Assembly (NCBI GenBank): GCA_027488905.1
Contig: JAIYAT010000020.1
Location: 401,859-465,858 of the forward strand
DNA length: 64,000 nt
Reading direction: 5' to 3'
Source: Bacteroidota bacterium
Lineage (GTDB): Bacteria; Bacteroidota; Bacteroidia; UKL13-3
Positions 18,571-27,896 of this stretch are shown one piece after another. Under the pieces are notes generated by a model. The model saw only the letters and a list, made by a program, of their open reading frames with translations. It had not been told where the DNA came from and made no database searches. Each line of letters starts with the position of its first letter. The first letter of the stretch is position 1. The position numbers were made by a program, and so were the translations under genes.

Positions 18571-20682
18571 ATGAAAAAATTTATTCTCACCACATTGCTA
18601 TTTTCACTGCTTGTATGCTTTGCATTTGCTGAGCCAATCAATCTTAAATCTCCAGATGGATTGATTTCCTTGAGCTTTGACCTAAACAATAGTAACCCAA
18701 CCTATGGACTAAATTACAAAGGAAAACCAGTATTAGAACCATCAGTGCTTGGGTTCAAACTGAAAGATATAAATGATTTTGGAAACAAATTTTCCATTGA
18801 AAAATCTGAAAGTAAATCTGTAAACGAAACTTGGAACCCAACTTGGGGCGAAGTAAAAACCATTCGTAACCAATACAATGAACTAACAGTTACACTTAAG
18901 GATAATGCGCCTAAAGCGCACCTAATAACTATTACTTTTAGGTTGTTTAATGACGGACTTGGCTTTCGTTATACTTTTCCCGAGCAAGAAAACTTACAAC
19001 ACTTTATTGTTGAGAACGAACTAACTTCATTTAATTTAAACGACGACCATAAAATTTGGTGGATACCTGGAGATTTTGACACCAATGAGTATGCCTATTA
19101 TACCTCAAAAATTTCTGAAATTGCCAGCATGGCCAAGAAAAGAGATGGTGCAATTTTTACAGCCACTCCTATCGAAGGTGCTTTTGTGCAAACACCTTTA
19201 ATGGCAAAATCAAAAGAAGGGATTTATATTAATATACATGAAGCCGCCTTGGTAAATTACCCTTGCATGGACATTAAATTTGATGTAAATTCATTTGAAG
19301 GTACAACTACTTTAGCACCAGATGCAGTTGGAAATAAAGCTTATTTACGTGCACCTTTTCAAACACCTTGGAGGACGATTGTTGTTAGTGATGATGCCAG
19401 AAAAATATTAGAATCAAAATTAATTTTGAACCTAAATGAGCCGAGTAAAATTAGCAATGAATCTTGGATCAAACCAATGAAATATGTTGGCATTTGGCTA
19501 GAAATGCATTTAGGAATTTCTACTTGGGACTATGCTGGAAGCCAATCTGCCTCTGATGCTGGAAGCGATGGCAAAACTGCTAAGAAAACCAAACACGGCG
19601 CTACCACAGAAAACACAAAAAAGTACATTGACTTTGCTGCTGCAAACGGATTTGGAGGGGTTTTGGTAGAAGGTTGGAATACAGGATGGGAAGACTGGTT
19701 TGGTAAGTGGAAAGAAGATGTTTTCGACTTTGTTACTCCCTACCCAGATTTTGATGTAAAAGGTTTGAACCAATATGCAAGAAGCAAAGGAGTTACCATT
19801 ATTACGCATCATGAAACAAGTGGCAGTGCTACCAATTACGAACGTTGGATGGATACCGCTTACCGCCAAATGAATGCCTATGGATCTAATGCGCTTAAAT
19901 CTGGCTATGTAGGAAGAATCATCCCACGTGGCGAATACCATGATGGCCAATGGATGGTAAATCACTATAACAGAGCGATAACAAAAGCTGCCAACCATCA
20001 AATTATGGTTGTTGCCCACGAACCAGTAAGACCTACAGGTTTGCATAGAACCTATCCTAATTTTATGGCCGCAGAGGCTGCTCGTGGACAAGAATTTAAT
20101 TTTTGGAGTGAAGGCAATCCGCCAGAGCATGAAACCATTTTACCATTTACACGCATCATGGGCGGACCAATGGATTACACACCGGGTATGTTCAAAATTA
20201 AAAAGAGTTATTATGTTCCAGGAGCTATTGAGCAAGTACATACTACACTTGCGAAGCAATTAGCATTATACGTTACTTTGTATAGTCCGGTTCAAATGGT
20301 TACCGATTTGCCAGAAAATTACCAAGCCAAACAAGATGCATTTCAATTTATTAAAGATGTTGCCGTGGATTGGGACGATACCAAGGTTTTATTGGCTGAG
20401 CCAGGCGAATATATTGTTACCGCTAGAAAAGCTAAAAATACCAATAATTGGTTCATTGGTGGCATCTCAGATGAAAATGAGCGTGAAATGACAGTTGATT
20501 TTAGCTTCTTAGACAAAGGAAAAAAATATGAACTCATCGTTTACAAAGACGCAGTAGATGCAAGCTGGGATAATAATCCTGAAGCTTATAAAATTGAAAA
20601 AATGGTAGTGAATCAAAAAACCAAACTTAAGGTTAAAATTGCGCGCGGAGGCGGTTTTGCCATGAGTGTAAAAATGCAATAA
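18571..20682 (+). CDS. susB: Glycoside hydrolase family 97 (SusB-like alpha-glucosidase)
   Basis: The start is the ATG at 18571, which opens into the signal peptide MKKFILTTLLFSLLVCFAFA; an upstream in-frame ATG at 18532 would fall in the terminator. The product is 703 residues. It has the GH97 layout: an N-terminal beta-sandwich (residues to about 280), a TIM barrel and a C-terminal sheet. Barrel landmarks are GFGGVLVEGWNTGWEDW, ITHHETSG, VVAHEPVRPTGLHRTYPN and AARGQEFN. The glutamates in the last three match the base and acid positions of inverting SusB-type enzymes, so release of glucose from alpha-glucan ends by inversion is expected in the periplasm. Retaining GH97 members use an Asp instead. 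It completes the Sus locus. Confidence 0.9.
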   Translation: MKKFILTTLLFSLLVCFAFAEPINLKSPDGLISLSFDLNNSNPTYGLNYKGKPVLEPSVLGFKLKDINDFGNKFSIEKSESKSVNETWNPTWGEVKTIRNQYNELTVTLKDNAPKAHLITITFRLFNDGLGFRYTFPEQENLQHFIVENELTSFNLNDDHKIWWIPGDFDTNEYAYYTSKISEIASMAKKRDGAIFTATPIEGAFVQTPLMAKSKEGIYINIHEAALVNYPCMDIKFDVNSFEGTTTLAPDAVGNKAYLRAPFQTPWRTIVVSDDARKILESKLILNLNEPSKISNESWIKPMKYVGIWLEMHLGISTWDYAGSQSASDAGSDGKTAKKTKHGATTENTKKYIDFAAANGFGGVLVEGWNTGWEDWFGKWKEDVFDFVTPYPDFDVKGLNQYARSKGVTIITHHETSGSATNYERWMDTAYRQMNAYGSNALKSGYVGRIIPRGEYHDGQWMVNHYNRAITKAANHQIMVVAHEPVRPTGLHRTYPNFMAAEAARGQEFNFWSEGNPPEHETILPFTRIMGGPMDYTPGMFKIKKSYYVPGAIEQVHTTLAKQLALYVTLYSPVQMVTDLPENYQAKQDAFQFIKDVAVDWDDTKVLLAEPGEYIVTARKAKNTNNWFIGGISDENEREMTVDFSFLDKGKKYELIVYKDAVDASWDNNPEAYKIEKMVVNQKTKLKVKIARGGGFAMSVKMQ
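19762..19771. repeat. GGTTYRAACC site, TG centre
   Basis: GGTTTGAACC in the GH97 gene, read as Gly-Leu-Asn. Confidence 0.8.
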
Positions 20683-20695
20683 ATTGCTTCAAACA

Positions 20696-21169
20696 ATGTT
20701 TGAGTTCGAAGCTTGCATTGTTGAATTTCATGGTACCTTTCGCAATTACGCTCTTTTTGTTCCAGCAGAAATTCTAAGTAAACTGCCGCAAAAAGGAAGG
20801 GTAAGAATGGAAGGTACCATGAATGACTATCCGTTTAATTTAGCCATTCAAAGTGGCAAAGAAGCAGGAAAGTTCTTTAGTATAAGCGCTCCTTTTATGA
20901 AAAGCGCTAAACTTAAAATTAGGCAAGTGGTTAAAGTCAAATGCCAAATTGCCGACCCAGAAAAACTTGAAGTCCCTGAAGAATTTTCAGCCGCATTGGA
21001 GCTTGATGAAATAGCGGCAGAAACTTACAATACCTTCACCACAGGCATGAAGAGAAGTATTTTGCATTATATCTCTTCTGCTAAATCATCTGATACAAGG
21101 ATAAAACGTTCTCTTGAATTAATGGAGAAGTTTAAGTTTGACCCAAATTACTTAAAATATAAAAAGTGA
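20696..21169 (+). CDS. DUF1905/YdeI-like protein
   Basis: I use the ATG at 20696 (MFEFEACIVEF); a TTG four codons upstream is the alternative. The product of about 157 residues has an N-terminal small barrel typical of DUF1905 (VPAEILSKLPQKGRVRMEGTMNDYPFNLAIQ, shortened here to its first part by family convention). The C-terminus is a helical bacteriocin-protection, YdeI/OmpD-associated type (TFTTGMKRSILHYISSAK, DTRIKRSLELMEKF). No enzymatic role is known for the family. It follows the GH97 stop by 13 bp and is probably read from the same transcript, although a role in glycan use is not evident. Confidence 0.7.
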   Translation: MFEFEACIVEFHGTFRNYALFVPAEILSKLPQKGRVRMEGTMNDYPFNLAIQSGKEAGKFFSISAPFMKSAKLKIRQVVKVKCQIADPEKLEVPEEFSAALELDEIAAETYNTFTTGMKRSILHYISSAKSSDTRIKRSLELMEKFKFDPNYLKYKK

Positions 21170-21281
21170 TTTTTACTGTCTAATTCCCAATCCAACTTTT
21201 GCCCATTAAATGGCAAATGGGGATAATTAGGTTTCGGTCTGAACCAAATCCAAATTAGCTTCGTTAAGTTCAAATAATACT

Positions 21282-24200
21282 ATGCGAAGCTTAATGAAAA
21301 AGCCATTTCAATCTAAAGCAGTTACCATTTTTAGATCAGAAACCTATTGGTTTGGTGCCAAGTTTCTAATTCTATTATTGCTAGTTTTCCTTCTAATGGG
21401 GAAGATACAGGCCCAACAAACAAAAATTTATACCGACGAAATAAAGTACTTCAATAGAGGTATAGAACTTTTTGAAAAAGAAAAATATGCTACAGCTCAA
21501 AAGCACTTTATTTGGTACCAACAAATCGCCAAAGACAATTATAACAAAATAAACGCAGCCTATTATTCGGCAGTTTGCGCCATGGAATTGTTTAACGCAG
21601 ACGCCGAAAATGCATTACTTTCCCTAAGTAAAAAGCACCCTGAACATCCTAAAGCAAAACTTGCTATCTTCCAAATAGGCAAACTTCATTACCGTAACAA
21701 GAACAATAAATTAGCAGTCGAATACTTGGGTCAAACCGAAACCAAATATTTAAGCAACACAGACCTTAAAGAGTTCCAATTTATTTATGGGTATAGCCTA
21801 TTTAAAATTGACAAATTTGACGATGCAAAAAAAGCTTTTGCGCCAATTAAGGACGAAAAAAGCAAATATTACGATGCCACTAACTACTATTATGGCTACG
21901 TATGTTATCGGTCTGCTGCCTACGACGAAGCCTTGGAACATTTTGCTAGGGTTAAATACCACAAAACATTTGGCCCACTAGCTGCGGTTTATGTAGCACA
22001 AGTTTATTTTAGCAGGGCACAATACCAAGAAGTCATAAACTATTGCGATACCATTAGAAATAAAGAGGTAGCCAACGATGTTGCTGGCATGTTAGGGCAA
22101 TCTTATTATATGTTAGGAAAGTATGATAGAGCAATACCCTATCTGGAGCAGTTTATGCAAGAAGCGCCTGTGGTGCCTAGCAACAACGACTATTATATGC
22201 TTGGATATGCGTATGCCCAAAATAAGGATGCAGATAAGGCTATTACTCAATTTCTAAAAATTGAAGAGAAAAAAGACTCCTTAATGCCTTATGTAAACTA
22301 TCAGTTAGCTAAATGCTTCCTTCTGGTAAACAAAAAGCCACAGGCAATGAGTGCCTTTGATAAATGTTATTTAGCTGACAGTACGGGTAAGCTTGCTGAA
22401 ACAAGTTTGTTTATAAGTGCAAAACTTGCAGATGAACTAACCCTTCAAGGTACTGCAATGAATAAATATGTTAAGTATATTGATTTATTTGAAGATGGTG
22501 AATTTGTAGCAGAAGCAAGAAGTAATTTAGGCAACCTCCTTCTCAACGCCAGAAATTACAGAGAGGCTACAAAAATTCTAGAAGGCATAAAACGCCCAGG
22601 AATCCAAGAAAAAACAATGATTCAGCGGGTAAATTATTACCGTGCAGAAGAACTTTACTTGAACAATAATTTTAAAGATGCCGCAGCTCTTTTTTTAAAA
22701 GCATCTGAGCCTGAATACGACTTAAAAATTAAAGCGCTAGCAAATTTTTGGTTGGCAGAAATGGCATACAAAGACTTGCAATTTCAAAATAGTATAGACA
22801 AACTCAAAGTATTTCAAGGTTACAAAGAAGTTCATACCACTCGCTTCTACCCTATTTCTTTTTATAACTTAGGCTATTCTTACCTTAAACTAAACCAATA
22901 CGAGAAAGCCATAGCAGCATTTGCCTCCTATGCAGATTTAGATAAAACAGCCACCAACCCAGAAATTTACACCGATGCAGTTGTGCGAACAGCAGATTGC
23001 TTTTTTGCCGATAGAAAATATCCAAAAGCCATTCAATATTATCAGTTATTACTAGATAAACAATTGACTGGTGGAGATTATGCCTTGTTTCAACAAGCAC
23101 TAATTTATGGTGTGTTAGACAATAACACAGATAAAATTTCAAAGTTAAAAACGCTTGAAAAACTTTACCCAAAATCTCCGTACATAGACGATGCAGTTTA
23201 TGAATTAGCAGATATTTATTTAAAATCTGAGGATTATTCAAAAGCAATTTTGTCGTTTGATAATATCTTAAATAATTATCCGCGGTCTGCTTACCTTAGA
23301 AAGTCTATGCTAAACAAAGGATTGGCCTTGTTTAACCTAAAGAAAGATGAAGAAGCCTTACAAATTATCAAAGAGCTAATCACAAAATATCCAAATACAG
23401 AAGAAGCACGCTCAGCGTTACCATTGGTTCAAAACATACTCGTAAACCAAGGCAAAGGAGATGAATACTTAGATTTTATAAAGGTATTGCCCAACATTGC
23501 AATTTCAGCTTCAACGCAAGATTCACTAAGCTATGAATCAGCATTTAACCTTTATCAAAAATCAAATTTTGAAAAAGCAAGCAAAGGTTTTGGGTCTTAT
23601 ATTACAAAGTTTCCAGGAGGTTATTTTATTACCAAAGCCAACTACTACAAAGCAGAAAGCGACTATCAACTTAAAAAATATGACGACGCTTTGGTTTGCT
23701 ATGAATACATTGCGAACTCCTTAAGAAGTGAATTTTCTGAAAGAAGCACCAGACAAGCTGCAGTGCTAAATTATGTTAGGAAAAACTATGATAAAGCCTT
23801 TGAATTTTATGCAGCCTTAGAACGCATTGCGGGAAATAAAGATAACTTACAACTTGCTTTATTGGGCCAAATGAGGTCGTGTTCTGTGCAGGGCAGAATA
23901 GATTCAGCTGCTGCTGTGTCCTACAAATACTTAGGTTCAAGCATTGCCCAAAAAGAAGGTTCTATTGAAGCACAAACCAACTTGGGGCGATATTTTATGA
24001 AATATGAAAAACTAGACTCTGCCCAAAATGCTTTTAATATCGTCCTTAAAGAAACAAAAAACATTTATGGCGCAGAAGCAAAATACAATATTGGTTTGAT
24101 CCAATACATGAAAAAAGACTATAAAAACTGCCAGAAAACCATATTCGAACTCAATGATAAATTTGGTGCGTTTGAACAATGGGTTGTCAAAGGATTTGTG

Positions 24201-24401
24201 CTGTTGGCAGATACATATACAGCTCAACAAGACTATTTTCAAGCTAAAGCCACGCTTCAAAGTATATTGGAAAATTACGAAGGAGCAGATATTGTAAATG
24301 CTTGCAAAATAAAGCTGGCAGAAATTGAAGTGCTGGAGAAAACCCAAAAGTCAGAGTCGAAAAAGCAAATTGAACAACGCATTAAAACTTCAGAAAAATA
24401 A
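21282..24401 (+). CDS. Large tetratricopeptide-repeat periplasmic protein
   Basis: This 1039-residue protein has an N-terminal hydrophobic segment (about residues 27-41, FLILLLLVFLLMGK, then AQ), likely an uncleaved or late-cleaved signal. The rest is a long array of TPR helix pairs, for example YFNRGIELFEKEKYATAQKH, FIYGYSLFKIDKFDDAKKAF and YYMLGYAYAQNKDADKAITQ. It resembles periplasmic TPR scaffolds such as YbgF/BamD relatives, but the length and lack of other domains prevent a named assignment. The next gene starts 3 bp after its stop and encodes an outer-membrane barrel, so the two probably work as a pair, the TPR protein acting as the periplasmic partner. Confidence 0.75.
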   Translation: MRSLMKKPFQSKAVTIFRSETYWFGAKFLILLLLVFLLMGKIQAQQTKIYTDEIKYFNRGIELFEKEKYATAQKHFIWYQQIAKDNYNKINAAYYSAVCAMELFNADAENALLSLSKKHPEHPKAKLAIFQIGKLHYRNKNNKLAVEYLGQTETKYLSNTDLKEFQFIYGYSLFKIDKFDDAKKAFAPIKDEKSKYYDATNYYYGYVCYRSAAYDEALEHFARVKYHKTFGPLAAVYVAQVYFSRAQYQEVINYCDTIRNKEVANDVAGMLGQSYYMLGKYDRAIPYLEQFMQEAPVVPSNNDYYMLGYAYAQNKDADKAITQFLKIEEKKDSLMPYVNYQLAKCFLLVNKKPQAMSAFDKCYLADSTGKLAETSLFISAKLADELTLQGTAMNKYVKYIDLFEDGEFVAEARSNLGNLLLNARNYREATKILEGIKRPGIQEKTMIQRVNYYRAEELYLNNNFKDAAALFLKASEPEYDLKIKALANFWLAEMAYKDLQFQNSIDKLKVFQGYKEVHTTRFYPISFYNLGYSYLKLNQYEKAIAAFASYADLDKTATNPEIYTDAVVRTADCFFADRKYPKAIQYYQLLLDKQLTGGDYALFQQALIYGVLDNNTDKISKLKTLEKLYPKSPYIDDAVYELADIYLKSEDYSKAILSFDNILNNYPRSAYLRKSMLNKGLALFNLKKDEEALQIIKELITKYPNTEEARSALPLVQNILVNQGKGDEYLDFIKVLPNIAISASTQDSLSYESAFNLYQKSNFEKASKGFGSYITKFPGGYFITKANYYKAESDYQLKKYDDALVCYEYIANSLRSEFSERSTRQAAVLNYVRKNYDKAFEFYAALERIAGNKDNLQLALLGQMRSCSVQGRIDSAAAVSYKYLGSSIAQKEGSIEAQTNLGRYFMKYEKLDSAQNAFNIVLKETKNIYGAEAKYNIGLIQYMKKDYKNCQKTIFELNDKFGAFEQWVVKGFVLLADTYTAQQDYFQAKATLQSILENYEGADIVNACKIKLAEIEVLEKTQKSESKKQIEQRIKTSEK

Positions 24402-24404
24402 GTT

Positions 24405-26075
24405 ATGTTGAACCAAACCTTATATAAACTAACCTTAGTTGCAATGCTTAGTATGATTGGCATTGTTACATTTGCTCAGCAAAACGACAGTCTTAACGAC
24501 AATGTGATTGACGTAGTAAAAACATTTCAACCCATTTTATCTGAGGCCATTCGAATTCCAGTGCAGCCCAACCCTGAGAAGCCCGAAATAAAAAAACCTG
24601 TGTTTGATTATAACATTCAAGAACAAAACTTACAGGTAAAACCTACCATTTATACCATTAAACCGCTCTCTGTGGGTACCATGTTATTGCCTAAACTTAA
24701 AAACAACTACGTAAAAATTGGTGCAGGAAATTTTAATATGCCATTGGCTGAGGTTTATATTGGTTCTGTAAGAAATAAACAATATCAAGTTGGACTGTTT
24801 GCAAAGCATATTTCAGCCAATGGCAACGATGCATTTAGCAACTTCTCTAACAATACCATGTATGCCTATGGCAAACGATTTGTAAAAAAAGGAGTAGTTG
24901 GAGCAGATGTTTATTACCATAGAAATGCAGTATTTTTATATGGTTTTCCAAATGACAAAAGACAACTTACCTATGAACCAAAATTGGTTTATAATACCTA
25001 CGATTTAAAAACTCATTATCAAAGTTTGGTAGCAGATAGTAACAAGTTTAACTACAGAGTGGATGTAAACTATTACCTCTTTAACAATCCTGGTTCTTTA
25101 TCAGAAAACGATATTCAAATTAAAGGAAAGGTTAATAAAAATGAGGGCGAACTTCCTTTTGAAATTGAAGCTTCCTTACGATTCAATAACAATACCATCA
25201 ACACGCCACTTTACCTAAGCGAACTTGCATTTAAGCGTATCTTTTTTGATTTAAATCCACAAGTTTTCATGGAAGGTGATGCTTTTTACTTGAGAGGTGG
25301 TTTTAATGCAAGCATCTACTCTGATTCTGCTGGTGCGCAAACTTTTATTTTTCCAAAGGCAGAAGGTGGATTTTACTTAATCCCAAAAAAAGTAACTGTT
25401 TTGGCAGGTTTCAAAGGAAATTTGCAACCCAATACCTACCGAAGCATCATAGCTGAAAATCCTTTCACCACACAAATTAATTTATTAAATACCATCAACC
25501 GATTTGAAATCTACGGCGGCTTTAAAGGAGAAATTGGACCACAAACTGCCTTTCATTTATTAAGTTCAAGTGCAAGAATTGAAAACATGCTTTTCTACAC
25601 ACACGACTCAATGAATGCCAATCAAATCACAAGTTTCGAAGAGAGCAAAGCAAGACTCATCACACTCAATGTTGGCCTAACCCACCAATGGGGAGAAAAA
25701 TGGAGAACAGGATTGCAAATGGGAGTGTATAACTATGAGTTGAATAATCTTAAACACGCCTATACACGCCCCGATTTTGAATTAAAATTTAATTCCACCT
25801 ACAATATTGGTGATAAGTTTTTATTGAAATTAGACATCTTTCATTGGGGAGAAAGATGGGGAAGAACTACCACTTCTTTACAACAAACCACTCCATTTAC
25901 CGATGTGAAAATGCCTGCATTTACAGATGCAAATTTTGGCATTGATTATCGTTACAGCAAGAACTTATCTGCGTTTCTACAATTGAATAACCTTGCAAAC
26001 AACCGTTATCAAAGATTCTATGGCTACCCTGTTTATGGTTTAAACATTTTAGGCGGATTTACATTTACATTTTAA
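24405..26075 (+). CDS. Outer-membrane beta-barrel protein, TonB-receptor-like barrel without plug
   Basis: The 556-residue protein has a signal peptide (LTLVAMLSMIGIVTFAQ). A proline-rich N-terminal stretch of about 70 residues follows (QPNPEKPEIKKPVFDYN), then alternating amphipathic strands through to a C-terminal LNILGGFTFTF with the terminal Phe of a barrel insertion signal. No plug domain with the RGG signature is visible, so TonB-dependent transport is not supported. It is coupled to the TPR gene (3-bp gap) and followed 16 bp later by murA. Function is unknown; a channel or an envelope-assembly role would fit the context. Confidence 0.7.
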   Translation: MLNQTLYKLTLVAMLSMIGIVTFAQQNDSLNDNVIDVVKTFQPILSEAIRIPVQPNPEKPEIKKPVFDYNIQEQNLQVKPTIYTIKPLSVGTMLLPKLKNNYVKIGAGNFNMPLAEVYIGSVRNKQYQVGLFAKHISANGNDAFSNFSNNTMYAYGKRFVKKGVVGADVYYHRNAVFLYGFPNDKRQLTYEPKLVYNTYDLKTHYQSLVADSNKFNYRVDVNYYLFNNPGSLSENDIQIKGKVNKNEGELPFEIEASLRFNNNTINTPLYLSELAFKRIFFDLNPQVFMEGDAFYLRGGFNASIYSDSAGAQTFIFPKAEGGFYLIPKKVTVLAGFKGNLQPNTYRSIIAENPFTTQINLLNTINRFEIYGGFKGEIGPQTAFHLLSSSARIENMLFYTHDSMNANQITSFEESKARLITLNVGLTHQWGEKWRTGLQMGVYNYELNNLKHAYTRPDFELKFNSTYNIGDKFLLKLDIFHWGERWGRTTTSLQQTTPFTDVKMPAFTDANFGIDYRYSKNLSAFLQLNNLANNRYQRFYGYPVYGLNILGGFTFTF

Positions 26076-26091
26076 TCGAAATTATACGAAC

Positions 26092-27399
26092 ATGGGTTCA
26101 TTTAAAGTAAAAGGCAGCATTCAACTCAAGGGCGAAATTGTTCCCCAAGGAGCAAAAAACGAAGCATTACAAATTCTTTCAGCTGTTTTGCTAACCAAAG
26201 AATGGGTTGAAATTTCTAACATCCCTAACATTAGAGATGTGATGAAGTTAATTGAACTTCTTGGTGATTTAGGGGTTGAAGTTAAAAAGATAAGCGAAGA
26301 TACTTATTCTTTTAAAGCTGAATCTGTAAACTTAGATTACCTACTTAGCGACGAGTTTAAACTAAAAGGTGCCAGCCTTCGGGGTTCCATCATGATTATT
26401 GGACCTTTGTTGGCTAGGTTTGGACTAGCATACATTCCAGAACCAGGTGGAGATAAAATTGGAAGAAGACCTGTTGATACGCATTTAAGAGGCTTTCAAA
26501 ACCTTGGTGCAACCTTTGAGCACCTGCATCATGAAAGGTTTTATAAGATTAATGGCAAAGATTTAAAAGGTGCTTTCATGCAATTGGATGAAGCCTCTGT
26601 TACAGGCACTGCTAATATCTTAATGGCTGCAACTTTAACCAAAGGTACAACTTCCATTTACAATGCTGCCTGTGAGCCTTATATTCAACAATTGTGCAAA
26701 ATGCTCATCAGCATGGGCGCAAAAATTTCTGGGGTTGGTTCGAACCTACTCGTTGTAGAGGGGGTAAGCGAACTCGGAGGTTGCCAACACAGAATGCTGC
26801 CAGACATGATTGAAATAGGCAGTTTCATTGGACTAGCAGCAGCCACCAACTCAGACATCACCATCAAAAATTGTGGCATTCCTCACCTTGGCATTATCCC
26901 AAAAATATTTCAACGCATGGGAATTAAATTGGAAATTAATGGAGATGACATTCGCATTCCTCAGCAAGATTCCTACGAAATTGACACGCTCATTGACGGT
27001 TCAACCCTTACCATAAAAGATGGCATTTGGCCTGCCTTTACACCCGATTTAATTTCTATTGCTTTGGTTACAGCTACGCAGGCAAAAGGAAGTGTGCTCA
27101 TTCATCAATGGATGTTTGAAAGCCGCTTGTTTTTTGTAGATAACCTCATTGATATGGGTGCAAGAATCATTTTGTGCGACCCACACCGAGCAGTGGTAAT
27201 AGGTTCAAACCGAGAAACTAAACTACGTGCCATTACCATGTCTAGCCCAGATATTAGAGCTGGTGTTGCCATGCTCATTGCAGCACTTGCAGCTAATGGA
27301 ACCAGTACCATCAATAATATTGAGCAAATTGACCGTGGTTACCAAAATATTGATACAAGGCTGAAAGCATTAGGTGCCGACATCACTAGAATTGATTAA
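26092..27399 (+). CDS. murA: UDP-N-acetylglucosamine 1-carboxyvinyltransferase (MurA), Asp form
   Basis: MurA moves enolpyruvate from PEP to UDP-GlcNAc, the first committed step of peptidoglycan synthesis, in the cytoplasm. The 435-residue protein aligns over the whole family: QGAKNEALQIL with Lys22, the loop EPGGDKIGRRPVD, LDEASVTGTANILMAA, and the C-terminal SPDIRAGVAMLIAALAA and IDRGYQNIDTRL. The loop residue that is Cys115 in E. coli (PGGCTIG) is Asp121 here (PGGDKIG). The same Cys-to-Asp change occurs in mycobacterial and chlamydial MurA and makes the enzyme insensitive to fosfomycin. Two GGTTYRAACC sites lie in the gene. Confidence 0.95.
   Translation: MGSFKVKGSIQLKGEIVPQGAKNEALQILSAVLLTKEWVEISNIPNIRDVMKLIELLGDLGVEVKKISEDTYSFKAESVNLDYLLSDEFKLKGASLRGSIMIIGPLLARFGLAYIPEPGGDKIGRRPVDTHLRGFQNLGATFEHLHHERFYKINGKDLKGAFMQLDEASVTGTANILMAATLTKGTTSIYNAACEPYIQQLCKMLISMGAKISGVGSNLLVVEGVSELGGCQHRMLPDMIEIGSFIGLAAATNSDITIKNCGIPHLGIIPKIFQRMGIKLEINGDDIRIPQQDSYEIDTLIDGSTLTIKDGIWPAFTPDLISIALVTATQAKGSVLIHQWMFESRLFFVDNLIDMGARIILCDPHRAVVIGSNRETKLRAITMSSPDIRAGVAMLIAALAANGTSTINNIEQIDRGYQNIDTRLKALGADITRID
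26737..26746. repeat. GGTTYRAACC site, CG centre
   Basis: GGTTCGAACC in murA, read as Gly-Ser-Asn. Confidence 0.8.
27202..27211. repeat. GGTTYRAACC site, CA centre
   Basis: GGTTCAAACC in murA, read as Gly-Ser-Asn. Confidence 0.8.
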
Positions 27400-27896
27400 T
27401 GAAAAAATCCCTACTGATATTTCTTTTGCTTCTTGCCAGTTTTACAAAGGCTCAAAAGCCATTTGCCATTGGGGATACGCTTCCAAGCTTTAGCTTTCAA
27501 GGGCAATTTACCAAAAGTTATACCTTGGCTCAATTGCGAGGTTCGTATGTGTTAATACAGTTTTGGGCAAGCTGGAATGAAGAAAGTCGGAAAATGCAGC
27601 GAAGCTTTGTAGACCCTTTTGTAAAATATAAAGATAAACGTTTTAGCAACGGCAGAAGGTTTAATATCATTAGCATTAGCATAGACCAAGACCTCGCTTT
27701 ATGGGAACTTGCCCTTAAAAAAGATAATCTGCCTTGGAGAAACAATATTTGCGAAAAAAATCTATGGGAATCGTTGTTGCTACAACAACTTAAAGTTTTT
27801 GCCATACCTAGCAATTATTTGCTTGATCCAAATGGAATTATTGTGAAAGTAAATGTAAATGCTGATGAATTGGACGAATTCCTTCGCAACCTTTAG
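27399..27896 (+). CDS. TlpA/AhpC-TSA-like thioredoxin-fold protein lacking the CXXC
   Basis: The 165-residue exported protein has a signal peptide (MKKSLLIFLLLLASFTKAQ). A TlpA-like domain follows: IGDTLPSFSFQG, the strand YVLIQFWASWNEESRK, then FNIISISIDQDLALWELALK and the cis-Pro region VFAIPSNYLLDPNGIIVK. The redox motif that normally reads WCxxC is WNEES, with Asn60 and Ser63 in place of both cysteines, so thiol chemistry at that site is excluded. It starts on the last base of the murA stop (TAATG), which implies coupled translation. It may be a binding or scaffold domain in the periplasm. Confidence 0.75.
   Translation: MKKSLLIFLLLLASFTKAQKPFAIGDTLPSFSFQGQFTKSYTLAQLRGSYVLIQFWASWNEESRKMQRSFVDPFVKYKDKRFSNGRRFNIISISIDQDLALWELALKKDNLPWRNNICEKNLWESLLLQQLKVFAIPSNYLLDPNGIIVKVNVNADELDEFLRNL

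Noticed and set aside
19510..20130. Frame of about 206 codons opposite the GH97 gene
   Set aside because: It covers the conserved GH97 catalytic barrel on the other strand and shows no domain or plausible start.
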